64,000 nucleotides of DNA. It comes from Marichromatium purpuratum 984. GTDB taxonomy: Bacteria; Pseudomonadota; Gammaproteobacteria; Chromatiales; Chromatiaceae. The notes under the pieces are model-generated. The model saw nothing but the letters and a program-made list of their open reading frames with translations. It was not told the origin of the DNA and searched no databases. The stretch is from the NCBI RefSeq assembly GCF_000224005.2, contig NZ_CP007031.1:1517001-1581000 (forward strand), read 5' to 3'. Positions within the stretch are counted from its first letter, which is position 1; each line of letters begins with the position of its first letter. Positions 24,628 through 32,743 of this stretch are shown in pieces. The translations under genes were made by a program, and so were the position numbers.

Positions 24628-24669
24628 TTCATGAAGCCCGTCAGCTTAGGCTATCATGCTCAGGCATGA
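24628..24669 (+). promoter_or_regulatory. Weak candidate sigma-70 promoter and small palindrome before cheV
   Basis: TATCAT at 24652-24657 is a plausible -10, with only a poor -35 (TTCATG at 24628) at 18 bases. The -10 overlaps a 6-bp inverted repeat (TCATGC-TCAG-GCATGA, 24654-24669) that could be an operator. No sigma-54 or sigma-28 element was found for cheV. Confidence 0.25.
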
Positions 24670-24706
24670 GCACCCGGGCCGGCGGGCCTCGACTTGGAGG
24701 TGGTAG

Positions 24707-25639
24707 ATGAGTCAGTTTATTGACGACGTCGATCAACGTACCCGCATGGTGGGGCAGAATCGCATGGAGTTGCTGCTGTTCCACCTCGGCGGCGACCAGA
24801 CGTTCGGGATCAACGTGTTCAAGGTCCGCGAGGTGATCGCGCGCCCTAAGCTGCAGCAACTGCCCGGGGCGAGCGCGATCGTGCGCGGCGTGGCGACGAT
24901 CCGTGACCGCACGGTCTCGATCATCGATTTGGCGCAGGCCATCGGCTTCGTCGACCGGCCGGGAGATGATACCGATGCCAAGGTGATCGTCACCGAGTTC
25001 AACCGCTCAGTGCAGGGCTTCTGGGTCTCGGCTGTGGATCGTATCGTCAACGTCAACTGGGAAACGGTGAAGCCGCCGCCGCGAGGCACCGAGCAAGAGA
25101 GCTACCTGGTGGCGGTCACCGAGGTCGAGGGGCGGCTGGTGCAGATCATCGATGTCGAGCGGGTGTTCGCCGCCATCAACCAGCTCAAGGAGGACGTTTC
25201 AGAGACCACCCTTGAGCGTGCCGAGCACATCGATCACCACAAATCGATCCTGGTGGTCGACGATTCGATGGTCGCGCGCAAGCAGATCGAGCGCGCCATT
25301 GGCGAGATCGGGTTCCAGGTCGAGACCCGCTCCGATGGTCGCGCCGCGCTCGACTTCCTTGAGGAGCTGGCCGAGACTGGCGATGTCTCGGAGACCATCG
25401 AGATGGTGATCTCCGACATCGAGATGCCGCGCATGGACGGCTATACCCTGACCCGCAAGATCCGCGACAATAGCAAGCTCAAGGATCTGCCAGTGGTGTT
25501 GCACTCCTCGCTGAGCGGGCAGTTCAACGCCGATATGGTCAAGCGCGCCGGGGCCGATGACTTCCTGCCGAAGTTCGATCCAGACGAGTTGGCTGCGATG
25601 GTGATGAAGCATGGTGGTCGACCCGCGGACGGCTCCTGA
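24707..25639 (+). CDS. cheV: Chemotaxis coupling protein CheV (CheW-receiver fusion)
   Basis: CheV (310 aa) couples receptors to CheA like CheW, and its receiver domain contributes to adaptation. The CheW-like domain spans about 15-165 (FHLGGDQTFGINVFKVREVI). The receiver domain (about 180-305) has DD in LVVDDS, the acceptor Asp in MVISDIEMPRMDG, Ser in LHSSLS and Lys in LPKFDP. GGAGGTGG precedes the ATG. It is transcribed divergently from flgA and precedes cheR, the standard order upstream of flgB. Confidence 0.97.
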   Translation: MSQFIDDVDQRTRMVGQNRMELLLFHLGGDQTFGINVFKVREVIARPKLQQLPGASAIVRGVATIRDRTVSIIDLAQAIGFVDRPGDDTDAKVIVTEFNRSVQGFWVSAVDRIVNVNWETVKPPPRGTEQESYLVAVTEVEGRLVQIIDVERVFAAINQLKEDVSETTLERAEHIDHHKSILVVDDSMVARKQIERAIGEIGFQVETRSDGRAALDFLEELAETGDVSETIEMVISDIEMPRMDGYTLTRKIRDNSKLKDLPVVLHSSLSGQFNADMVKRAGADDFLPKFDPDELAAMVMKHGGRPADGS

Positions 25640-25764
25640 GCGGGATGGTCCTTACAGTCTTCCTGATGCATAGAAAGTGTGAGTATTCCATTGAGTGATT
25701 CGATCAGCGTGGTCCTGCGCCAGTGCATGGCGGGTGCGAACGGACGTTTGGCCAGAGGTCTGTC

Positions 25765-26577
25765 GTGATAGATCCGCAAGACTACGCAGAATTCTCGCGC
25801 TTTCTCTCCGAGTGCTGTGGCTTGGTGCTGGGCGAGAATCGTCAGTATCTCGTCTCCAGCCGGCTCTCACGCCTGCTCGGTGAGTTCTCCTTCTCCAGTG
25901 TCGAGGAGCTGCTGCGCGCGCTGCGCCGCTCTGCGGATCCGACGCTCAAGTCACGCGTGATCGACGCGATGACGACCAACGAGACCTCCTGGTTTCGCGA
26001 CGTCTATCCGTTCGAGATCCTGCGCCACGAGGTCCTTCCCGAGCTGGCCGAGAAAAAACGCCCGATCCGCATCTGGTCGGCGGCCTGCTCGAGTGGGCAG
26101 GAGCCCTACAGTATCGCCATGGTGCTGGCCGAGTGGGAGCAGAGCTTTCCGCCGAAGAACATCCAGACCAGCGTGCTTGGCACCGACCTCTCCGATACCG
26201 TGCTCGCCGAGGCGCGTGCCGGTGTCTACGACGGGTTGGGGATCGTGCGCGGCCTGAGCAAGGAGCGCCGCGATCGCTTCTTCGAGACGGTGAAGGAGGG
26301 GCATCGGATCAAGCCCGATATCCAGCGTCGGGTGCGCTTCCAGAAGCTCAACCTGATGGAATCCTATGCCGCGCTCGGCAAGTTCGAGATCGTCTTCTGT
26401 CGCAACGTGCTGATCTATTTTTCGGCCGAGACCAAGCGTCGAGTTTTTGACGGCATTGCCAGGCAGATGGAACCCGGCGGCTATCTCTTCGTCGGGGCCT
26501 CCGAATCGGTCGGTTCCTACACCAGTGCCTTCGAGATGGTTCGCACACCAAAGGGCGCCGTGCTTAGGCGTCGTTAG
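25765..26577 (+). CDS. cheR: Chemoreceptor glutamate methyltransferase CheR
   Basis: CheR (270 aa) methylates receptor glutamates using S-adenosylmethionine, opposing CheB. The N-terminal helical domain (about 1-70) is followed by the SAM-binding domain, with NETSWFRD, IWSAACSSGQEPYSIAM, LGTDLSDTVL and FCRNVLIYF, all diagnostic. The start chosen is GTG 25765 after an AGAGG site; an in-frame ATG at 25723 would add 14 residues with no similarity to the family start. Confidence 0.97.
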   Translation: MIDPQDYAEFSRFLSECCGLVLGENRQYLVSSRLSRLLGEFSFSSVEELLRALRRSADPTLKSRVIDAMTTNETSWFRDVYPFEILRHEVLPELAEKKRPIRIWSAACSSGQEPYSIAMVLAEWEQSFPPKNIQTSVLGTDLSDTVLAEARAGVYDGLGIVRGLSKERRDRFFETVKEGHRIKPDIQRRVRFQKLNLMESYAALGKFEIVFCRNVLIYFSAETKRRVFDGIARQMEPGGYLFVGASESVGSYTSAFEMVRTPKGAVLRRR

Positions 26578-26626
26578 CGTCCCACCCCGACCCCGTTCGC
26601 GCTCCTGCTTGGCCGCGGCGGGGTCG

Positions 26627-26927
26627 CCTCCAGCCTCTAGCCTCCAGCCTCCAGCCTCCAGCCTCCAGCCTCTAGTCTCCAGTCTCCAGTCTCCAGTCTC
26701 CAGTCTCCAGTCTCCAGTCTCCAGTCTCCAGTCTCCAGTCTCCAGTCTCCAGTCTCCAGTCTCCAGTCTCCAGTCTCCAGTCTCCAGTCTCCAGTCTCCA
26801 GTCTCCAGTCTCCAGTCTCCAGTCTCCAGTCTCCAGTCTCCAGTCTCCAGTCTCCAGTCTCCAGTCTCCAGTCTCCAGTCTCCAGTCTCCAGTCTCCAGT
26901 CTCCAGTCTCCAGTCTCCAGTCTCCAA
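26627..26927 (+). repeat. Heptanucleotide tandem array (TCTCCAG)n between cheR and flgB
   Basis: The array starts with seven units of type CCTCCAG/CCTCTAG (26627-26675), then 35 uninterrupted TCTCCAG units (26676-26920) and one final TCTCCAA. It fills most of the 405-base cheR-flgB gap and ends 2 bases before the sigma-54 element of flgB. Because 7 x 3 = 21, all frames stay open, producing spurious (GDWRLET)n reading frames on the - strand. A related 7-bp array lies at 48214-48297. Confidence 0.97.
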
Positions 26928-26929
26928 GT

Positions 26930-26945
26930 TGGCTCGATGTTTGCA
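26930..26945 (+). promoter_or_regulatory. Sigma-54 promoter of the flgBCDEFGHIJKL operon
   Basis: TGGCTCG-ATGT-TTGCA matches the RpoN consensus TGGCACG-N4-TTGCA at all but one of the specified positions, with GG-N10-GC spacing. The expected start is near 26956, about 27 bases before the flgB ATG. Activation by a FleQ/FlrC-type enhancer-binding protein is expected from the family, but no activator gene is in the window. Confidence 0.85.
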
Positions 26946-26966
26946 TTGACTTCGGCAAGTCAATGC
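26943..26966 (+). promoter_or_regulatory. Perfect 10-bp palindrome over the predicted flgB transcription start
   Basis: GCATTGACTT (26943-26952) and AAGTCAATGC (26957-26966) are exact reverse complements around a CGGC loop. The left arm begins at the GC of the -12 element and the centre falls at the predicted start site. It could be an operator or, if transcription starts at its left edge, a 5' hairpin. Confidence 0.7.
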
Positions 26967-26982
26967 CATAGGCGTGTTCCAT

Positions 26983-27387
26983 ATGAGTCTTTCACTCGAC
27001 AAGGCACTGGGGATCCAGCCCGCGGCGGTACAGGTGCGGGCCCAGCGTCTGGAGCTGCTGGCCTCGAACCTCGCCAACGCCGATACCCCCAACTACAAGG
27101 CACAGGACATCGATTTCAGGTCTGCGCTCGCCACCCAGGTCGAGCGTGATGATCTGTTGCGGCTGGAGCAGACCCAGCAGGGCCATCTGCCGCTGCCGCG
27201 TGCGGATCTGGACTCGGCGATGGCGCCGCTCTATCGCATCCCGTCGCAACCGGCGCTCGACGGCAACACTGTCGATCCGCAGTTCGAGCGCGCCGCCTTC
27301 GCCGAGAACGCCATGCAGTTCCAGAGCAGTCTCGAGTTCCTCAATCGTCGGGTTTCCGGCATCCGCTCCGCACTACGCAAGGAGTAA
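26983..27387 (+). CDS. flgB: Flagellar proximal rod protein FlgB
   Basis: FlgB (134 aa) is a proximal rod subunit in the periplasm, exported by the flagellar apparatus. The N-terminal motif LASNLANADTPNYKAQDIDF and the C-terminal helix (NAMQFQSSLEFLNRRVSGI) are typical. ATG 26983 is used; an in-frame GTG nine bases upstream is possible, and neither has a strong ribosome binding site. It is the first gene of the rod-hook-ring operon behind the sigma-54 promoter. Confidence 0.96.
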   Translation: MSLSLDKALGIQPAAVQVRAQRLELLASNLANADTPNYKAQDIDFRSALATQVERDDLLRLEQTQQGHLPLPRADLDSAMAPLYRIPSQPALDGNTVDPQFERAAFAENAMQFQSSLEFLNRRVSGIRSALRKE

Positions 27388-27390
27388 GGC

Positions 27391-27810
27391 ATGAGCACCC
27401 TATTCAGTGTCTTCAACACCTCGGCCTCGGCGCTGACCGCGCAGTCGGTGCGACTGAATACCGTCGCCTCCAATCTGGCCAACGCCAACACCGCGGCAAG
27501 TTCGCCGGAGGAGACCTACAAGTCGAAGCAGGTGCTCTTCCAGACCCTGCTCGATCGCAGCGACCCCACGGGCGCGGCCCGTCCGGTGCGGGTGGCCGAT
27601 ATCGTCGATTCCACTGCCGAGCCGATCCCCAACTACGAACCCAACCACCCGCAGGCCAATGACGAGGGCTATGTGTTCCGCCCGGCGATCAGTGTCGTCG
27701 AGGAGATGGCCAACATGATGTCGGCCTCGCGCAGCTACGAGGCCAATGTCGAGGTGATGAACACCTCGCGCCAGTTGTTGCAGCGCACCCTGCGCATCGG
27801 TCAGAGCTAG
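27391..27810 (+). CDS. flgC: Flagellar proximal rod protein FlgC
   Basis: FlgC (139 aa) is the second rod subunit. It has the axial N-terminal motif TVASNLANANTAASSPEETYKSK, the conserved DEGYVFRPAISVVEEMANMMSASRSYEANVEVMN near the C terminus, and normal length. It starts 3 bases after flgB, so translation is coupled. Confidence 0.97.
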   Translation: MSTLFSVFNTSASALTAQSVRLNTVASNLANANTAASSPEETYKSKQVLFQTLLDRSDPTGAARPVRVADIVDSTAEPIPNYEPNHPQANDEGYVFRPAISVVEEMANMMSASRSYEANVEVMNTSRQLLQRTLRIGQS

Positions 27811-27820
27811 GAGTCTCGCC

Positions 27821-28501
27821 ATGAGTGAAATCAATACCGATGTGATCACTGGTCTGGGACTCAACAGTTACGAGAGCACCAAGACTGAACCGATCGACAA
27901 CTCGCTCGGCCAGGAGGACTTCCTCAAGCTGATGACCACCCAGCTGTCCAACCAGGACCCGCTCAAGCCGATGGAGAACGGCGAGTTCATCGGTGAGTTG
28001 GCGCAGTTCTCCACCGTGACGGGTATCGAGGAGCTGACCGTGGCCTTCGAATCGCTGGCGCAGTCGTTCAGTCAGTGGCAAACCCTGCAAGGCGCGTCTC
28101 TGGTCGGACGCGATGTGTTGGTGCCGGCCGAGGACTTCGAGTTCCAGTCGGGGGAGACGGTGGCGGGGGCGATCAGTCTGCCGAGTTCCGGGACTGGCGT
28201 CACGGTCGATGTCTACAACGAGGCGGGGCAGGTGGTGCGCTCGATGGATCTCGGGACCCAGGCATCGGGCTTGCATGATTTCACCTGGGACGGCTTGACG
28301 AACGACGGAACGGAGGCGCCTAGCGGCACCTACGAGTTCAAGTCCAGGGCGATGCTCGGGGAGGGGACCGAGGCGCTCTACACCCTGGTCAGTGGCGAGG
28401 TCAACAGCGTCGCCCTGGGTGGGGAGGACAGTGGCCTGGTGCTTCAGGTCCAGGGGCTCGGCAATGTCGACTTCAACAGTGTGTTCCGCATCGGCAGCTG
28501 A
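27821..28501 (+). CDS. flgD: Flagellar hook assembly scaffold FlgD
   Basis: FlgD (226 aa) caps the growing hook and is not kept in the finished structure. The N-terminal conserved segment GQEDFLKLMTTQLSNQDPLKPM (about 28-50) is diagnostic. The C-terminal part holds the FlgD Ig-like/Tudor region with VDVYNEAGQVVRSMDLG and FTWDGLTNDG. It lies between flgC and flgE in the normal order. Confidence 0.97.
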   Translation: MSEINTDVITGLGLNSYESTKTEPIDNSLGQEDFLKLMTTQLSNQDPLKPMENGEFIGELAQFSTVTGIEELTVAFESLAQSFSQWQTLQGASLVGRDVLVPAEDFEFQSGETVAGAISLPSSGTGVTVDVYNEAGQVVRSMDLGTQASGLHDFTWDGLTNDGTEAPSGTYEFKSRAMLGEGTEALYTLVSGEVNSVALGGEDSGLVLQVQGLGNVDFNSVFRIGS

Positions 28502-28562
28502 GGCGCGCCGGTAGACCCTGGGACGTCATCGCAGATATCAGCTCTAGTTCAGGAGACGCATC

Positions 28563-30422
28563 ATGCCTTTTCGCATCGGACTCAGTGGTCTGAACGCCGC
28601 ATCGGCCGACCTCGAGGTCACGGGTAACAACATCGCCAACGCCGGTACCGTCGGCTTCAAGGAGTCGCGCGCCGAGTTCGCCGACGTCTTCGCCAACTCC
28701 TACGGCGACATCACCAAGACCGCCATCGGTTCGGGCGTACGTCTGGAGGCGGTGACCCAGCAGTTCAGCCAGGGCAACATCGACTTCACCGACAACGCGC
28801 TTGATCTCGCGATCAACGGTGAGGGCTTCTTCGTGCTCAACGACAACGGCGAGCAGCTCTACACCCGCGCCGGAGCCTTCCAGGTCAACCGCGACGGCTT
28901 TGTTGTCAACAGCGCCGGCCAGCGTCTGCAGGTGTTCCCGCCGGTCAAGGAAAACAGCCCCGACCCCGGTTTCAGCACCGGCCAGTTGAGCGACCTCCAG
29001 CTCGACTTCGGCGACAATCCGCCACGTTCGACCTCGGAGGTCGACATGTCGATCAACCTCAGCTCCGAGGCCGAGCAGATCATCGACGAGGAGGCGGGGG
29101 TGATCAATGTGACGGCCGACCCCGCCAACACCGGTGCGGTGACCGAGTCCCGGGTCTATGTGGTCGATTCGAGCAATCCGAACTATCTCAAACCATTCAC
29201 CGTCACCTATGACGCGACCAACGATCAGTACACCTATGATGACGGGACCGGTACCCAGGTCCCGATCGCGGCGGAGAACGTCGTCACCAGTGACGGCAAG
29301 ACCACCATCACCTTCAATGGCTGGGCGATGGAACTGTATGGCGCGCCCGCCGACGGTGATCAGTTCTCGACCGCGCCCGAGGCGACGGCCACTGTGGGCA
29401 GCGCCAACACCAGCGCCGTGACCGTGAGCAGTCTGGCGGTGCTCGACTCCTCGGACCCCGACATCCTCGATCCGGCGACCCTGGTCTATCAGGGACCGAA
29501 TGCGGGCGGTGACGAACAGTATCTGCTCAACGGCAAGCTGGTTCTGGCCACGGTCAACGGCGGTCAGCACGTCATCTCCGAGAACGGCTGGGAGCTGACG
29601 CTCTCGGGCGCCCCCGATGTCGGTGACGAGTTCAGCGTGACCTTCGAGCCAGGGGCCCCGGTGAAGTTCGACCAGACCGATCCGGAGACCTATCAGTACT
29701 CCACCGCGCTGACCCTCTATGACTCGCTCGGCGCGCCGCGCACCGCGACCATGTACTTCGTCAAGACGGAGAACACCCTGGAGTGGGAGGCCTATGTCGA
29801 TCTCTCCGGATCGAATCTGTCGCCGCCGCAGCCGCAAGGCCCGGTGAAGCTCACCTTCGACTCCAACGGCGTGATGACCAGTCCGACCACGGCGACCGAC
29901 TTCACCTTCGATCTTGCCAACTACGACCCGGTCAATGGCGGTCTGCTCGGTGAGATCGACCCGGCCACGGGCGAGGCCACCGGGGTGGTCTCGATCGACT
30001 TCTCCGACATCACCCAGTTCGGCCCCGACTACTCGGTCGACGATCTCAACCAGGACGGCTTCACCACCGGGCGTCTGGTCGGTTTCGACGTCGATCAATC
30101 GGGTGTGGTGTTCGCCCGCTACACCAACGGCCAGTCGGCGGCGCTGGGACAGGTGGCGCTGGCCAACTTCACCAACCCGCAGGGTCTGCTGCAGCTCGGT
30201 GACAACAACTGGGCGGAGTCCTATGCCGCCGGCGACGTGGTCTATGGCGAGGCCGGCACCAGCAGTCTGGGGCTGGTGCAATCGGGCGGGCTCGAGGCCT
30301 CCAACGTCGATCTCGCCGAGGAGCTGGTCAACCTGATCATCGCGCAGCGTAACTATCAGGCCAACGCGCAGACCATCTCCACGGCCGACGCCATCACCCA
30401 GACCATCATCAACATCCGCTGA
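28563..30422 (+). CDS. flgE: Flagellar hook protein FlgE, enlarged by two internal repeats
   Basis: FlgE is the subunit of the hook. The N-terminal axial motif (GLNAASADLEVTGNNIANAGTVGFKESRAEF) and the C-terminal DLAEELVNLIIAQRNYQANAQTI are intact. At 619 aa it is clearly longer than the roughly 400-460 aa of common FlgE proteins. The excess is explained by two copies of a module of about 89 residues (about 190-362), each with a D-S-S-(N/D)-P segment and an NGW-x-(M/L)-x-L-x-GAP-x-x-GD-x-FS core. The same module is found four times in FlgK. Surface-exposed hook domains tolerate such insertions. Confidence 0.95.
   Translation: MPFRIGLSGLNAASADLEVTGNNIANAGTVGFKESRAEFADVFANSYGDITKTAIGSGVRLEAVTQQFSQGNIDFTDNALDLAINGEGFFVLNDNGEQLYTRAGAFQVNRDGFVVNSAGQRLQVFPPVKENSPDPGFSTGQLSDLQLDFGDNPPRSTSEVDMSINLSSEAEQIIDEEAGVINVTADPANTGAVTESRVYVVDSSNPNYLKPFTVTYDATNDQYTYDDGTGTQVPIAAENVVTSDGKTTITFNGWAMELYGAPADGDQFSTAPEATATVGSANTSAVTVSSLAVLDSSDPDILDPATLVYQGPNAGGDEQYLLNGKLVLATVNGGQHVISENGWELTLSGAPDVGDEFSVTFEPGAPVKFDQTDPETYQYSTALTLYDSLGAPRTATMYFVKTENTLEWEAYVDLSGSNLSPPQPQGPVKLTFDSNGVMTSPTTATDFTFDLANYDPVNGGLLGEIDPATGEATGVVSIDFSDITQFGPDYSVDDLNQDGFTTGRLVGFDVDQSGVVFARYTNGQSAALGQVALANFTNPQGLLQLGDNNWAESYAAGDVVYGEAGTSSLGLVQSGGLEASNVDLAEELVNLIIAQRNYQANAQTISTADAITQTIINIR
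29130..29650 (+). repeat. Two NGW-GAP-GD modules inside flgE
   Basis: The FNGW core (29313) and ENGW core (29580) are 267 bases, exactly 89 codons, apart. Each is preceded by a VxDSS(N/D)P segment and a beta-rich stretch. The copies are divergent at DNA level, so this is an old, protein-level duplication. Confidence 0.8.
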
Positions 30423-30445
30423 GGCGCGGGTCACGGGGCTGAGTC

Positions 30446-31186
30446 ATGGATCGTTTTCTGTACATCGCGATGTCCGGGGCCAAGGAGAATCTCTACGCCC
30501 AGAGCATCAACAACCACAACCTGGCCAATGCCGACACCCACGGCTTCCGCCAGGCGCTGGCCGATGCCTACACCGCGCCGGTGCGCGGGCCGGTGTATCC
30601 GTCGCGCGACTATGTACAGGTTGGCAACGAGGCCATCGACTTCACCCCGGGGCCGCTGCAGAGCACGGGTCGCGATCTCGATGTCGCCGTCCGTGGCGAG
30701 GGCTTCATCGCCGTGCAGGCCGCCGACGGGGGCGAGGCCTATACCCGTGCCGGCAATCTGCATGTCGACAGCGTCGGCATCCTGCGCACCGAGCGCGGGC
30801 TGCCGGTGCTCGGTGACGGCGGGCCGATCGCGGTGCCGCCCTTCGAGTCGATCCTGATCGGCACCGACGGCACCATCACCGTGCGCCCGCAGGGCGCCGC
30901 ACCGAACACCCTGGCTGCGGTCGAGCGCATCCGCTTGGTCAAGCCCGATACCGACAACCTGATGCGCACGGACGATGGCTTGATTCGTGCAAAGGATGGT
31001 CAACCAGTGCCGCCGGATGCCGATGTCCAGGTGGTCACCGGGATGCTCGAGGGCAGCAACGTCAATACCGTGGCGGCCCTCACCCGGCTGATGGAGCTTT
31101 CCCGGCACTTCGAGATGCAGGTCAAGATGATGGATACCGCAGACAGTCTCGAACAGACCAGCAATCAGTTGCTGGGGATCAGTTAA
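30446..31186 (+). CDS. flgF: Flagellar proximal rod protein FlgF
   Basis: FlgF (246 aa) is a rod subunit joining FlgB/FlgC to FlgG. The start MDRFLYIAMSGAKENLYAQSINNHNLANADTHGF is characteristic, with the internal GRDLDVAVRGEGFIAVQ and C-terminal NVNTVAALTRLMELSRHFEMQVKMM. Length and position are normal. Confidence 0.96.
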   Translation: MDRFLYIAMSGAKENLYAQSINNHNLANADTHGFRQALADAYTAPVRGPVYPSRDYVQVGNEAIDFTPGPLQSTGRDLDVAVRGEGFIAVQAADGGEAYTRAGNLHVDSVGILRTERGLPVLGDGGPIAVPPFESILIGTDGTITVRPQGAAPNTLAAVERIRLVKPDTDNLMRTDDGLIRAKDGQPVPPDADVQVVTGMLEGSNVNTVAALTRLMELSRHFEMQVKMMDTADSLEQTSNQLLGIS

Positions 31187-31216
31187 CCGCGTTCGCGCCA
31201 GCACAGGAGTCGCACC

Positions 31217-32008
31217 ATGAATCGTGCCCTCTGGGTCGCCAAGACCGGACTCGACGCGCAGCAAACGCGTATGTCGGTCGTCTCCAACAATCTTGCCAAC
31301 GTCAACACCACCGGCTTCAAGAAGGGGCGGGCGGTGTTCGAGGACCTGCTCTACCAGACCGTGCGCCAGCCCGGTGCCCAGGCCACCCAGGAGGCGCAGC
31401 TGCCCTCGGGTCTGACCCTGGGGACCGGCGTGCGCACCGTGGCCACCGAGAAGCTGTTCAATCAGGGCAATCTGATCCAGACCGAGAACGCCCTTGACAT
31501 GGCCATCGAGGGGCGCGGTTTCTTCCAGATCCTGCTGCCCAGCGGCGAGATCGGCTATACCCGCGACGGCTCCTTCCAGCTCAATGCCGACGGCGAGGTG
31601 GTGATGTCCAACGGCTATCCGCTGCAGCCGGGGCTGGTGGTCCCCGAGGACACCCAGTCGCTGACCATCGGCAAGGACGGTACCGTCACCGCCCAGTTGC
31701 CCAACGAGCCCGAGGGCGTCGAGCTGGGGATCGTGCAGCTGGCCGACTTCATCAACCCCGCGGGGTTGCAGCCGATGGGCGAGAACCTGTTTCTCGAGAC
31801 CGGGGCCTCGGGCGCGGCGCAGCAGTCCAACCCCGGACTCAACGGCATCGGCACCGTGATCCAGGGCTCGCTCGAGAGCAGCAATGTCAACATCGCCGAG
31901 GAACTGGTCAACATGATCGAGACCCAACGTGCCTACGAGGTCAACTCCAAGGCCGTCTCCGCCGCCGATCAGATGTTGCAGTTCGTCAACAACAACCTGG
32001 CCCGCTGA
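31217..32008 (+). CDS. flgG: Flagellar distal rod protein FlgG
   Basis: FlgG (263 aa) forms the distal rod, the drive shaft through the LP ring. It has MSVVSNNLANVNTTGFKKGRAVFEDLLYQ near the N terminus, the ALDMAIEGRGFFQI motif, and a C-terminal SSNVNIAEELVNMIETQRAYEVNSKA helix. A GGAGT site precedes the ATG. It is followed 20 bases later by flgH. Confidence 0.98.
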   Translation: MNRALWVAKTGLDAQQTRMSVVSNNLANVNTTGFKKGRAVFEDLLYQTVRQPGAQATQEAQLPSGLTLGTGVRTVATEKLFNQGNLIQTENALDMAIEGRGFFQILLPSGEIGYTRDGSFQLNADGEVVMSNGYPLQPGLVVPEDTQSLTIGKDGTVTAQLPNEPEGVELGIVQLADFINPAGLQPMGENLFLETGASGAAQQSNPGLNGIGTVIQGSLESSNVNIAEELVNMIETQRAYEVNSKAVSAADQMLQFVNNNLAR

Positions 32009-32028
32009 GGGTCGGGAAGAGGCACCGC

Positions 32029-32721
32029 ATGAACACCCGTCCACTCATCGCGCTGGCAGTGATCGTCTCGGCCCTGTCGGGGTGCGCCAGTCTCGATCCG
32101 CCGCGTCAGGGCGACTCGCCCGAGTACCTGCCGGTGACGCCCCCCTCGGCTGCAGCCAGCGAGTTCAATACCGGGGCGATCTTCCAGCAGGCGCAGGCCA
32201 AGACCCTGTTCGAGGACTACAAGGCGCGACGGGTCGGCGACATCCTCACCGTCCAGCTCACCGAGAGCACCAACGCCCAGAAGAGCGCCGAGACCTCGAC
32301 CGCCAAGGACTCCGGTTATTCAATGGATCTCGGCAGCGTCAACATCGCCGGCCGCCCGGTGACCAGCGGTGGTGCCTCGTTGTTCACCGCCAACTCCACC
32401 GCCGGGAGGACCTTCGACGGGACCGGCGACTCCAAGCAGAGCAACCAGCTCACCGGCAGCATTACCGTGACCGTGGCCCAGGTGCTGCCCAACGGCAATC
32501 TGGTGGTGCAGGGCGAGAAGTGGCTGGGGATCAACCAGGGACAGGAGTACGTGCGGCTGCGCGGGATCGTGCGCCCGGTCGATATCAGTGCCAGCAATAC
32601 GGTGCAGTCGACCCAGGTCGCCAATGCCCAGATCTACTATGGCGGCACCGGCGCGCTGGCCGACAGCAATGGTCCGGGCTGGCTCACCCGGATCGCCAAC
32701 AGCCCGCTGTTCCCCTTCTGA
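32029..32721 (+). CDS. flgH: Flagellar L-ring lipoprotein FlgH
   Basis: FlgH (230 aa) is the outer-membrane L-ring subunit. A lipoprotein signal ends in the lipobox LSGC with Cys19 as the predicted lipidation site. Conserved features include [42 protein letters not shown] and a C-terminal ARIYYGG-type segment (here AQIYYGG). Length is normal. Confidence 0.97.
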   Translation: MNTRPLIALAVIVSALSGCASLDPPRQGDSPEYLPVTPPSAAASEFNTGAIFQQAQAKTLFEDYKARRVGDILTVQLTESTNAQKSAETSTAKDSGYSMDLGSVNIAGRPVTSGGASLFTANSTAGRTFDGTGDSKQSNQLTGSITVTVAQVLPNGNLVVQGEKWLGINQGQEYVRLRGIVRPVDISASNTVQSTQVANAQIYYGGTGALADSNGPGWLTRIANSPLFPF

Positions 32722-32743
32722 TGGCGCGGGCAAGGGGTTCGAT

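Noticed and set aside
26627-26927. Possible CRISPR array
   Set aside because: The units are contiguous 7-mers without spacers, and no cas gene is nearby.
25951-27092. Long - strand reading frames with (GDWRLET)n protein repeats
   Set aside because: They arise because a 7-bp repeat has no stop codon in any frame; they run antisense through cheR or flgB, have no ribosome binding site and represent the DNA array, not a protein.
28473-32044. Two very long antisense frames (653 and 537 aa) opposite flgE, flgF and flgG
   Set aside because: They lie exactly opposite strongly conserved flagellar genes, are His/Gly/Arg-rich as expected for complement of GC-rich codons, and match no family.
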